Below are positions 1-6,337 of a stretch of DNA of 14,103 nt, one piece after another (within the stretch, counting starts at the first letter, position 1; each line of letters opens with the position of its first letter). The notes under the pieces were generated by a model. It was not told where the DNA came from. It did no database searches and worked only from the letters and a program-made list of their open reading frames with translations. Position numbers and translations under genes: made by a program. This DNA is from Caldivirga sp. (lineage in GTDB: Archaea; Thermoproteota; Thermoprotei; Thermoproteales; Thermocladiaceae), in the NCBI GenBank assembly GCA_028275645.1, contig JAPWUH010000019.1, positions 1-14,103 of the forward strand, written 5' to 3'.

Positions 1-2
1 AG

Positions 3-977
3 ATGGCTAACGTGATTTACGATATCTTCTACGGCAGTGTGGGCACCATGAACTTCATTAATCTGGCGCAGCTAATAAACATGTTCATTAACCCAATGGC
101 CAACATCAGGGAGAAGGTTAAGGTACTTAGGAAGCTGAGCAAGTACCTGGTGAGCTACGGACTCCTGCCTATTCAAGGTAAGGGTGGTTCAAGGGTCTTT
201 AAGGCGCTTGATAACGTTGCCCGTGAGGCATCAATGGGCAGTGCCTTTAGAGTTTCAAGGTTTACAGAGCACTCAAATTACCCAACCTACATAACCGGGG
301 TTAGGGAGTATAGGATCGGTGACCCAGCCAGCAGCATAGATTTAGATAAAACCTCGATGAATGTGGTTAAGAAGACGATAATGAATAAGCCATTAAGCAC
401 AAGGGATATTGTAGTTAGGGAGTATGCCGACGTTAAATTAATGGACATTGTACTTTGCCTAGACACCTCAGGCAGCATGAAGGAGTTCAGCGGGGTCTAT
501 ACTAAGATGGAGATAGCCAAGGAGGCCATAGTGAGATACCTGAAGTACCTGTCTAAGACCAGCGACAGATTGTCAATGATACTCTTCAACTTCAGGGCCG
601 ACATACTATGGGGACCTCACCCAGTTAAAGTGTATGTGAGTGAGATGGAGGAGATGACCAGGTTCATCTACCCTGGGGGTGGTACTAACATAGCTAATGC
701 ACTTGAGAAGGCTAGGGTGATACTATCCAGGTCCAGTTACCCAAATAAGCACGTTATATGCATCACCGATGGTAGGACTGTGAATGCGAGCAGTTGCATT
801 AGGGAGGCTGTTAAGCTAAGGCGCATGGGGGTTACCCTATCCACTATCGCGGTGGGTGATAACAGTGACATTGATCTACTCATGAGGATATCTAAGATTG
901 GCAATGGGTTATTCATAAAGATAAACGACATTTCAAACCTAGACAAGGCCCTCATAATGGATAAGCTAGGCCTTTAA
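3..977 (+). CDS. VWA (von Willebrand factor A) domain protein, possibly 5'-truncated by the window edge
   Basis: A 324-residue protein with a C-terminal von Willebrand A domain (about residues 145-310). The MIDAS metal site is complete: D154-x-S156-x-S158 in LCLDTSGSM, T228 in GGGTN and D256 in ITDG. The N-terminal half (about 30-140) is charged and contains the YRIGD...D arrangement often seen before the VWA domain in CoxE/MoxR-associated proteins, whose partners are AAA+ ATPases of the MoxR type. No MoxR gene is visible, but it could lie upstream of the window. No signal peptide or membrane segment is seen, so it is probably cytoplasmic. The first ATG is at base 3, so the true start may lie outside and the protein may be longer. 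The VWA family call is firm. The cellular role (metal-dependent protein binding or complex assembly) is inferred from the family. Confidence 0.85.
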   Translation: MANVIYDIFYGSVGTMNFINLAQLINMFINPMANIREKVKVLRKLSKYLVSYGLLPIQGKGGSRVFKALDNVAREASMGSAFRVSRFTEHSNYPTYITGVREYRIGDPASSIDLDKTSMNVVKKTIMNKPLSTRDIVVREYADVKLMDIVLCLDTSGSMKEFSGVYTKMEIAKEAIVRYLKYLSKTSDRLSMILFNFRADILWGPHPVKVYVSEMEEMTRFIYPGGGTNIANALEKARVILSRSSYPNKHVICITDGRTVNASSCIREAVKLRRMGVTLSTIAVGDNSDIDLLMRISKIGNGLFIKINDISNLDKALIMDKLGL

Positions 978-1040
978 GGGTTGCCTAGAGAGTAGGGTAA
1001 AAGTTTAAGCTGATGCGACTAACACGGTGTACGCATTAGG

Positions 1041-1047
1041 TTTATAT
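1041..1047 (+). promoter_or_regulatory. Probable TATA box for herA-nurA
   Basis: TTTATAT lies about 32 bases before the herA ATG, in the 98-base gap after the VWA gene. It would give a short leader of a few bases. A second AT-rich stretch (AAGTTTAAG, about 1004-1012) is a weaker alternative. The call rests on position and composition only. Confidence 0.4.
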
Positions 1048-1075
1048 CACCTCAAGTGGAGTTTGAAGAGGGTTT

Positions 1076-2530
1076 ATGGAGAATTTACTCCACAGGTGCT
1101 GCGTGGAGGTTGGGATAGTGACTAGTGGATCCACGACTACCTACGCCCCAATGCAGTTCTACAAGAAGACTGAGGAGTACGCCGTGGAGGAGCAGCTGGC
1201 TGTGATTAAAGATGAGGCTATTAATAACGCCTTATTCTTCGGAGCCATAAGGAGGGTGACTAAGCTTGAACCCATCGTTAAGGACAGGGTTAGGACACCC
1301 TTCATAGATAGGCCCGAGATCATGGACCCGTCACTTCTTATGCCCTACACATCCGCCGTGGTTAGGCTCTATGGCATGCTTAACCTACATAGGGGCACCT
1401 TGGATGAGGTTACCCAGGTGGTTACGCCGGGGTCAAGGGTTTACGTCATTAAAGATGGTTCATTCCTGGGTAATTTCATTAAGCTAAACGGCAAGATAAG
1501 CATTGGTTCACACAAGTACAGTGGTTGGGAGGTCCCACTGGACCCAGCATACGTACAGTACCACATAGGTGTCTTCGGGGCCACTGGGGTTGGTAAGTCC
1601 AGGTTAATCAGAGGGCTTATTGATGAGCTTCTGAGGAATGGATTTAAGGTCATAGTCTTTGACCATAGTGGCGTGGACTACTCCACATACTACAAGGACC
1701 ACACCATTGGGTCTAAGGCAATTTCAATAAGCCCACCTACAATAGCGTCGGTACTAGCCTCCAAGGCTAGGTTGCCTTGGCAGAGCTACGGGGAGTACCT
1801 AGAGGTCGCGGTTTTAACCTACGTCATGGGTGAGGGGGATAGGAATGGGCTGGTTAACAGGAGGGTGGGGAAGTGGAGCAAGCAGGAATTCCTTAAACAC
1901 CTGAGGCAGAGCATGGGCAGGATGAGCGCCAGGGAGGCCACCGTGCATAAGGCCAGCTTATTCATAGACTACTTCGTTGATGAGGAGTTCTTCGAGGAGT
2001 TGAACAAACGCTCGGTTAAACCAAGCGACATAGTTAGGAACTCACTTGAACGTGGGTTAACGGTGATTGACCTAAGCCAGGACACGGACCTTGTGGTTAA
2101 GCAGGCCATAGTTGCGGATGTTATAAACGAGGCCTGGGACATGGTTAAGCGTGGTGAGGTTAACGCACCCGTTGGCCTAGTCTTTGTCATCGACGAAGCC
2201 CAGAATTACGTACCCGAGGACTCCTGGACCATATGCAAGGACCCAATAGAGACCACGTCAAGGGAGGGTAGGAAGTGGGGGCTCAGCCTAATACTTGCCA
2301 GCCAGAGGATGGCTAGGGACATAGCGGCTAACGTAAGGGCCAACCTGGGCACGGTCTTCTTCAGTAGGCTACCAACGCAGGGTGATTTAAGGGAGTTGAG
2401 CGGCTACATGGACCTAGCAGACGTCAACGAATCCGTGTTAACGCAACTGGGCATTAGGGAGTTCTTTGTGGCTGGCCTACTGAACCCATTAAGGAAACCG
2501 ATACTGCTGAAGATTAAGGAGGTGAGGTGA
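1076..2530 (+). CDS. herA: HerA family DNA translocase/helicase ATPase
   Basis: A 484-residue hexameric ATPase of the HerA/FtsK superfamily. In archaea it pumps DNA and drives the NurA nuclease to resect 5' strands at double-strand breaks, together with Mre11-Rad50. The N-terminal HAS-barrel region spans about residues 8-145. The RecA-like core follows, with Walker A GATGVGKS (168-175, K174), Walker B VFVIDEAQ (369-376, D373/E374), a LASQR segment (408-411, likely sensor glutamine Q410) and conserved arginines in SREGRKWG (396-402). Length matches the usual 480-600 residues. The stop codon is immediately followed by the nurA start, which is the standard archaeal pairing. The ATG at 1076 places the barrel correctly. 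All core motifs look intact, so this partner appears functional even though nurA is interrupted. Confidence 0.95.
   Translation: MENLLHRCCVEVGIVTSGSTTTYAPMQFYKKTEEYAVEEQLAVIKDEAINNALFFGAIRRVTKLEPIVKDRVRTPFIDRPEIMDPSLLMPYTSAVVRLYGMLNLHRGTLDEVTQVVTPGSRVYVIKDGSFLGNFIKLNGKISIGSHKYSGWEVPLDPAYVQYHIGVFGATGVGKSRLIRGLIDELLRNGFKVIVFDHSGVDYSTYYKDHTIGSKAISISPPTIASVLASKARLPWQSYGEYLEVAVLTYVMGEGDRNGLVNRRVGKWSKQEFLKHLRQSMGRMSAREATVHKASLFIDYFVDEEFFEELNKRSVKPSDIVRNSLERGLTVIDLSQDTDLVVKQAIVADVINEAWDMVKRGEVNAPVGLVFVIDEAQNYVPEDSWTICKDPIETTSREGRKWGLSLILASQRMARDIAANVRANLGTVFFSRLPTQGDLRELSGYMDLADVNESVLTQLGIREFFVAGLLNPLRKPILLKIKEVR
2518..2525 (+). promoter_or_regulatory. Shine-Dalgarno site deciding the nurA TTG start
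   Basis: GGAGGTGA lies inside the last codons of herA, six bases before the TTG at 2532. This strong ribosome-binding site in an internal operon position supports TTG 2532 as the nurA start and translational coupling to herA. Confidence 0.65.
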
Positions 2531-2531
2531 C

Positions 2532-3146
2532 TTGTTTAACGAGGGCGACTTCACCATAGACCTATGGATTGATCCACCGCTGCTTAACGCACTCTTCGAA
2601 GGCGCCAGAGGTATAGCAGGTAAGCTAAACCTGACGTCCGTGATGAGCGAGGTTAATGAACTTAGGTCCAGGGTCTCTGACAAGATTAACACAATACCCA
2701 ATGTGAGTGGGGGTAGGTACTTCACCTACGCCATAGACTCAAGCTTCCCACCATCACCACTGGAGCTAGTGGGCGGCGTGTTGACCGTAGTCGCCTACGG
2801 TTACGTGGGTCAGGTGGGTGGGAGGACTGATAGGTATGTCACAGGTGACGTGCTTTACGAGGACTCAAGTGACTTGAACAAGTCCATAGAGGTACTGTCA
2901 AAAATTAGGGAGAGGGAGATGGCAGCCAGGTTGTTGAGGGATAAGTTGAGGGGCAGGAGGAGCATGGACATGATAATACTTGACGGTGAAATATACGTGC
3001 ACCCACTCCCCTACAACTTACCCGCCCATGAGGGTGTGAGGAGGAGGGTTGAGGATGTCCTGGAGGTTATGCTTAACCTGGCCGAGAGGACTAGGACAAC
3101 TATAGTTGGGGTGGTTAAGCGTGTTAGGGCGAGTACATTGACTTAG
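2532..3146 (+). CDS. nurA: NurA 5'-3' nuclease, N-terminal part (frameshifted gene)
   Basis: N-terminal two thirds of NurA, the nuclease that works with HerA in DNA end resection. The RNase H-like catalytic core is visible: motif I AIDSSFPPS with D69, a helix with E127/E129 (candidate for the next metal-binding Glu), and ILDGE with D151, followed by the conserved VVGVVKRVR strand (192-199). It starts with TTG one base after the herA stop, with a strong ribosome-binding site. The frame ends at a TAG (3144-3146) after 204 residues, whereas archaeal NurA is about 330-400. The missing C-terminal part continues one frame over, from 3128 to 3640. Joining at the GGG run 3127-3129 would give about 369 residues. 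So this is either a real frameshift mutation, a sequencing error or recoding; see findings. Confidence 0.88.
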   Translation: MFNEGDFTIDLWIDPPLLNALFEGARGIAGKLNLTSVMSEVNELRSRVSDKINTIPNVSGGRYFTYAIDSSFPPSPLELVGGVLTVVAYGYVGQVGGRTDRYVTGDVLYEDSSDLNKSIEVLSKIREREMAARLLRDKLRGRRSMDMIILDGEIYVHPLPYNLPAHEGVRRRVEDVLEVMLNLAERTRTTIVGVVKRVRASTLT

Positions 3147-3640
3147 GCAACTACGGCGAAATACTGCCCAAGTGGATTCAGGTGAACTACATGGATTGCG
3201 AGGTTAAGAGGGGGATGAGTAAGGATGAGGCTGAGAGGAGGCTTAACGAGGGTCTTGAAAACCTTAAGAGGGTTTTCAATGGTGATGGAGGTAGGTTAAG
3301 GGGTATACCTAAGGTGGCTGACACGAGGCTAGTCTTCTATAAGGCCCCCGTAACCGCGGTTGCAACCAAGCTTGAGGTGCTTGACCTAGGTGGCTTAGGC
3401 ATACCAAACATAGTCGGCTACCTATCATCGCAAACAACGAACACGGGTTACCCATACCTACTTGACTTAGTGGACACCTACGTTAGGGTTGACTCAAGGC
3501 TACTGGACTACGTCAAAACACTGCTAACCAAGTACGCAGGCTTAAACGTGGAGGATAATAGGGTTAAGGAGCTTGTTAACACGCTCCTCCAATTAACCAA
3601 CCCGCAGAAGGCATACCTATACAGGCAGATGGAAGGTTGA
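3128..3640 (+). CDS. nurA: NurA nuclease, C-terminal part (out of frame with the N-terminal part)
   Basis: This frame is open from 3128 (just after an in-frame TAG at 3125-3127) to the TGA at 3640. It carries the NurA C-terminal domain: the strand RLVFYKAP, then IVGYLSSQTTNTGYPYLLDL, which resembles the family's NGYP-x-P-L-x-L-A motif, and a closing helix. The first start-like codon is GTG 3182, but no ribosome-binding site precedes it. Residues encoded upstream of it (3128-3181, beginning GEYIDLGNYG) look like continuous protein rather than spacer. It is therefore best read as the rest of NurA and not as an independent gene. The histidine reported as important near the C-terminus of Sulfolobus NurA is not evident here: the equivalent place seems to hold D in LLDLVD, but my alignment is by eye. 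Confidence 0.8.
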   Translation, partial: GEYIDLGNYGEILPKWIQVNYMDCEVKRGMSKDEAERRLNEGLENLKRVFNGDGGRLRGIPKVADTRLVFYKAPVTAVATKLEVLDLGGLGIPNIVGYLSSQTTNTGYPYLLDLVDTYVRVDSRLLDYVKTLLTKYAGLNVEDNRVKELVNTLLQLTNPQKAYLYRQMEG

Positions 3641-3644
3641 TAAC

Positions 3645-3656
3645 ACCCACGTGGGT
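3645..3656. repeat. Perfect 12-base palindrome downstream of nurA
   Basis: ACCCACGTGGGT is a perfect inverted repeat without a loop, placed five bases after the nurA stop and about 20 bases upstream of the TATA-like stretch of the next gene. It could be a dimeric-repressor operator. It lacks the loop needed for a good RNA hairpin, so a terminator role is unlikely. It may be chance. Confidence 0.35.
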
Positions 3657-3666
3657 AATGAACGGT

Positions 3667-3677
3667 AAATTAAATTA
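3667..3677 (+). promoter_or_regulatory. Probable TATA box for the small secreted protein
   Basis: AAATTAAATTA, centred about 29 bases before the ATG at 3701, is the only AT-rich block in the 60-base gap after nurA. It suggests the downstream gene has its own promoter and is not simply part of the herA-nurA operon. Confidence 0.4.
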
Positions 3678-3700
3678 ACCCTGTAGGTAAGGAAACCGCA

Positions 3701-4123
3701 ATGCGTGGAATCTTAATCTTAACATTGGTGTTGGTGGCAGCTGTAGCATTAATGCTGGGTGCAGTCGCCATGCTTCACATTAGGCACATAGCTAATGATG
3801 AATGCGGCGCATTGATAATTAAGTTAAGGGGGGTAGTTGCCCAGGTTATTAGGGCCTTAAATTACAGTGAACCATACGGCAACTGCGCCGGTGGCTGCAC
3901 CTCAAGGTTCTATGATGCGTACCGACTGCTTAAAGATAACGTTACCACACTGATCAACTTAGTTAATGAAACGGGCTGTGTTGGGTTGAACTTAAGCCAA
4001 TTAAGGATCTACGTGAATTATGCATTGAATAACCTCACCACGTATAACCCGGCGAACCCACTGGAAGGTGTTAATGAGTCGTTGAGGAACATGGTTAACG
4101 CCTACTACCTACTAAGCCATTAA
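3701..4123 (+). CDS. Small secreted or membrane-anchored protein rich in N-glycosylation sequons, function unknown
   Basis: A 140-residue protein I do not recognise. Residues 4-25 form one strongly hydrophobic segment after a short Met-Arg start: a signal peptide or signal anchor. The rest would be outside the cell. It has four cysteines (C35, C62, C66, C93), enough for two disulfides, with C62/C66 in NCAGGC. Six N-x-S/T sequons lie in the exported part (N54, N80, N89, N97, N111, N125), which is dense for about 110 residues and fits the heavy N-glycosylation of crenarchaeal surface proteins. The body looks largely helical. Its own TATA-like box suggests independent expression from nurA. The start is an ATG and no alternative is needed. 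Export is well supported; function is unknown. Confidence 0.7.
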   Translation: MRGILILTLVLVAAVALMLGAVAMLHIRHIANDECGALIIKLRGVVAQVIRALNYSEPYGNCAGGCTSRFYDAYRLLKDNVTTLINLVNETGCVGLNLSQLRIYVNYALNNLTTYNPANPLEGVNESLRNMVNAYYLLSH

Positions 4124-4171
4124 ACCGGCGGCTAGGCTCATTAAGCCCGTGTTTGGTGAATTTGGCAACAA

Positions 4172-4182
4172 AAGGCTTATTA
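4172..4182 (+). promoter_or_regulatory. Probable promoter (BRE/TATA) of the thioredoxin gene
   Basis: AAGGCTTATTA is centred about 25 bases upstream of the ATG at 4204, the distance expected for a leaderless crenarchaeal transcript. It supports ATG 4204 over the more upstream TTG 4153, which lies ahead of this box. Confidence 0.45.
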
Positions 4183-4203
4183 GTCCTTGAGGGCAAGGCG
4201 CTT

Positions 4204-4611
4204 ATGGTCAGTAATGGGGCTGATAGGGATCCTGAGATTGATAGGCTCCTTGAGGCTAAGGCTAGGGAGCTAATTAAGAAGATGAAGTATAGGGGTGTTG
4301 TGGAGTTGAGCAGGGAGAATTTCGATGACTTCCTTAAAACCTTCAGGGTGGCTGTGGTTGATTTCTGGGCGACCTGGTGCGCCCCATGCTTCATGCTTGA
4401 GCCGATAATAAAGAGACTAGCCCTGGAGATGCCGGAAGTCGGCTTTGGGAGGTTAAACACAGAGGAGGAGCCTGAGATAGCCGCCAAGTACTACGTCATG
4501 AGCCTACCAACGGTCATCATATTTAAGGATGGCGAACCTGTAGACCAGGTTGTGGGTGTTGTACCTAAGAAGATATTGCAGGACAGGATTAAGGCCCACC
4601 TAGAGGACTAG
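4204..4611 (+). CDS. Thioredoxin
   Basis: A thioredoxin-fold protein, a cytoplasmic thiol-disulfide reductant. With the ATG at 4204 it is 135 residues. An N-terminal charged helix (DPEIDRLLEAKARELIKKM, about 9-27), typical of archaeal thioredoxins, precedes the core. The active site is FWATWCAPC with C59 and C62 (WCAPC in place of the common WCGPC). The conserved cis-proline is P102 in SLPT, and the VIIFKDGEPVDQVVG strand-turn-strand closes the fold. A TTG at 4153 in the same frame would add 17 residues, but a TATA-like box between the two starts favours the ATG. The stop is followed immediately by the start of the next gene, so the two are probably co-transcribed. Redox partners are not visible here. 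Confidence 0.92.
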   Translation: MVSNGADRDPEIDRLLEAKARELIKKMKYRGVVELSRENFDDFLKTFRVAVVDFWATWCAPCFMLEPIIKRLALEMPEVGFGRLNTEEEPEIAAKYYVMSLPTVIIFKDGEPVDQVVGVVPKKILQDRIKAHLED

Positions 4612-5274
4612 GTGGCCTTAATGTACCCTGTGCTACTTGGCATAAACGGCATGGGGTACGGTGACTTCACGGAATGTGACTTGGAGGTGTTGCCCAGGTT
4701 AATGAACATGGTTGAGAGGGGGGTTCTGGAGAATAGGAGGCCCCAGTACCCCGATAAGTCATGGTGGTCCATACTAAACATGGAACCTGACTCCACCCCC
4801 ACAGGTGACCCATCGTTAACCCTCCTGGTTAAGTTAACGAAGGCGACCCTGGTTAACATACCTGTGGTTAACCCGACCTACGGAGCCTACAGCATTAGGC
4901 TTGATGCGACGACGCCCTACGATGATGAGGTTAACGGAGTCGTCAACACCATAATTAAGTCGGCGGGTAAGTCACCTGTAATAGCCTCCATAACCGCACC
5001 AGATAGGTTCCTCCACAGCAATGGGTCGATTAAGTGCAGTGTCTACAGGGCTATTGACAATGCCATTGGGCGGCTACTTAACAGTGGCCTATCATCCTTC
5101 ATAATATTCTCCCCCTACGGCGAGCCAATTGGCCCAAGCGAGGGTGAGCATGAGGACTACGGCATATACATAGCAACCATAAGTAGGCCGAGGCATTATG
5201 ATACAGTCAAGCTGTATGAGGTTGGTATATTGTTTAGGGACCTCACGGAATCCGTACAGCCAAGCGACTCTTAA
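4612..5274 (+). CDS. Diverged alkaline-phosphatase-superfamily (type I phosphodiesterase-like) protein, probably lacking the full metal site
   Basis: A 220-residue protein starting with GTG one base after the thioredoxin stop; ATG 4621 is an alternative with a GGTGG ahead of it. By pattern it resembles the alkaline phosphatase/nucleotide pyrophosphatase/phosphoglycerate mutase superfamily. LLGINGMG (8-15) stands where the family has a GxDGxG strand, LPRLMNMVERG (27-37) matches the P-x-L-x-x-L-x-x-x-G helix, and KSWWSILN (49-56) matches the nucleophile/aWxSilTG region. PDRFLH (130-135) matches the D-x-x-x-H metal pair, and FIIFSPYG (163-170) matches the VVSDHG strand. Here N12 replaces the first Asp and PY replaces the Asp-His pair; D131, H135 and possibly H180 remain. 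It is also shorter than typical enzymes (350 or more). Probably a non-catalytic or changed relative. The homology is inferred by eye and function is unknown. Confidence 0.6.
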   Translation: MALMYPVLLGINGMGYGDFTECDLEVLPRLMNMVERGVLENRRPQYPDKSWWSILNMEPDSTPTGDPSLTLLVKLTKATLVNIPVVNPTYGAYSIRLDATTPYDDEVNGVVNTIIKSAGKSPVIASITAPDRFLHSNGSIKCSVYRAIDNAIGRLLNSGLSSFIIFSPYGEPIGPSEGEHEDYGIYIATISRPRHYDTVKLYEVGILFRDLTESVQPSDS

Positions 5275-5283
5275 GCATTAGCC

Positions 5284-6195
5284 TTAAAGTGCCCTCGGCG
5301 CCACGTAGTATGTTAATGAACCTGAGGCGAATTCGTACGTTAACCTAATGGGCTTGTTGGTGGCGAACTCGATAGTCACGTACTCGCATATGGGCGCCAT
5401 CTGTCTGTTAATGCTAGTTATGTACTCAAGGGAGTAGGATGCCTCATGCCTCTCGCTTACTGAGAATTCCTGAAAGGACTCATCGGTACTTTGGTACTGG
5501 ACCTCATAGTACCTTCCACCCTCCCCAGATGCCTTAATAATGAAGGATTCTGGGTCGGCTGCGAATGTTACAGCGTCACTTATGTCCTCAGCCATGGTTA
5601 AGGCGTCCTTGAAGGCATCCATGCTCATCCTAATCCTGACTGGGTAGTCTATCTTAGGTTCAGGTATGTCCTCCTGGGCAACATCAACAATGGGTAGGTA
5701 GAACCTCCTATACATGCCACTCTCCTTCCCCTTAGAACCGTAGTATATGGTCATTAGGAATCTGTTCCTACCCCTATCAACACCAATGTCAACCTTATCC
5801 TTAGCCCTAATCCTCCTCGCCAACTTCTTAACAGTATCGAACAGTATGCCGACCTTAACAGTGTCCGTTATGTTAACCTCCTCCAGGGCCGTGGATGGTA
5901 TGTTAAGTATCACGAGGGATACCTTAGATGAGTCAACGGCCTTTAAACTAATTCCATCAGGGCTCATGGTGAAGAGGGCCTCGTTCAGAACCTGGGCTAG
6001 GCTTAGGAAAACATACCTGACATCCTTACCCTTAGGGAATGTGAAAGTGTACACCGTGCCCCCGCCCACGCCCTCCTGGGTAATGGAACCACCCCCCTCA
6101 GCGGTGGATTCCTCCTCACCCCCAGCACCCTCCTCATTAACAGCCTCATTCTCCTCCTCAACACCCTCTCTGTTCTCCTCTTCCTCCTCGGGCAT
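5284..6195 (-). CDS. pcn: PCNA sliding clamp with Glu-rich N-terminal extension
   Basis: DNA polymerase sliding clamp, a ring that tethers polymerase, FEN1, ligase and other factors to DNA. The two-domain PCNA fold begins near VYTFTFPKG and runs to the C-terminal YYVAPRAL, the standard clamp ending. MSPDGISLKAVDSSKVSLV matches the first-domain helix/strand pattern, and LPIVDVAQEDIPEP is the interdomain connector to which PIP-box proteins bind. Canonical clamps have about 245-255 residues. This one has about 46 extra at the N-terminus with 17 Glu, no Asp and one Arg, plus Gly runs, so it is likely disordered. ATG 6195 (303 residues) sits about 28 bases from a TATA-like box, and GTG 6201 is two codons upstream. 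Internal GTG codons near 6054-6069 could instead give a canonical-length clamp. The gene is convergent with its left neighbour (9-base gap) and divergent from clp1. Confidence 0.93.
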   Translation of the reverse strand: MPEEEEENREGVEEENEAVNEEGAGGEEESTAEGGGSITQEGVGGGTVYTFTFPKGKDVRYVFLSLAQVLNEALFTMSPDGISLKAVDSSKVSLVILNIPSTALEEVNITDTVKVGILFDTVKKLARRIRAKDKVDIGVDRGRNRFLMTIYYGSKGKESGMYRRFYLPIVDVAQEDIPEPKIDYPVRIRMSMDAFKDALTMAEDISDAVTFAADPESFIIKASGEGGRYYEVQYQSTDESFQEFSVSERHEASYSLEYITSINRQMAPICEYVTIEFATNKPIRLTYEFASGSLTYYVAPRAL

Positions 6196-6219
6196 CGACA
6201 CTATACACTTTGATAACCC

Positions 6220-6227
6220 TTTTTAAG
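6220..6227 (-). promoter_or_regulatory. Probable TATA box of the PCNA gene
   Basis: Read on the minus strand this is CCTTAAAA followed by further A. It is centred about 28 bases before the ATG at 6195, so transcription would begin at or within a few bases of that ATG. This supports translation of the acidic extension. Confidence 0.5.
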
Positions 6228-6307
6228 GTTACGGGCTCATTAAAGAATAATACTATGATGTAGACTCATGGTTGAATTCAACATTGCGCCTACCCTATTG
6301 TAACAGT

Positions 6308-6316
6308 CTTTTTAAG
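6308..6316 (+). promoter_or_regulatory. Probable TATA box of the clp1 gene
   Basis: CTTTTTAAG is centred 26 bases upstream of the GTG at 6338. It favours that GTG over the TTG at 6272. A second AT-rich stretch (AATAATACTA, 6246-6255) would serve the upstream TTG. Confidence 0.45.
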
Positions 6317-6337
6317 GAGGAGGGTATTGTAGGGGGT

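Noticed and set aside
3106..3146. Programmed -1 frameshifting in nurA as the leading explanation
   Set aside because: The overlap has no classic slippery heptamer, and a simple G-run indel explains the break with fewer assumptions. Kept only as an alternative in the findings.
4095..4487. 130-codon minus-strand frame over the thioredoxin gene
   Set aside because: It overlaps the thioredoxin gene including its active site, and shows no promoter or family features.
5747..6226. 159-codon plus-strand frame opposite the PCNA gene
   Set aside because: It is antisense to the PCNA start and acidic tail. Its Ser-rich product simply mirrors the GAG/GAA codons of PCNA, and PCNA is unmistakable.
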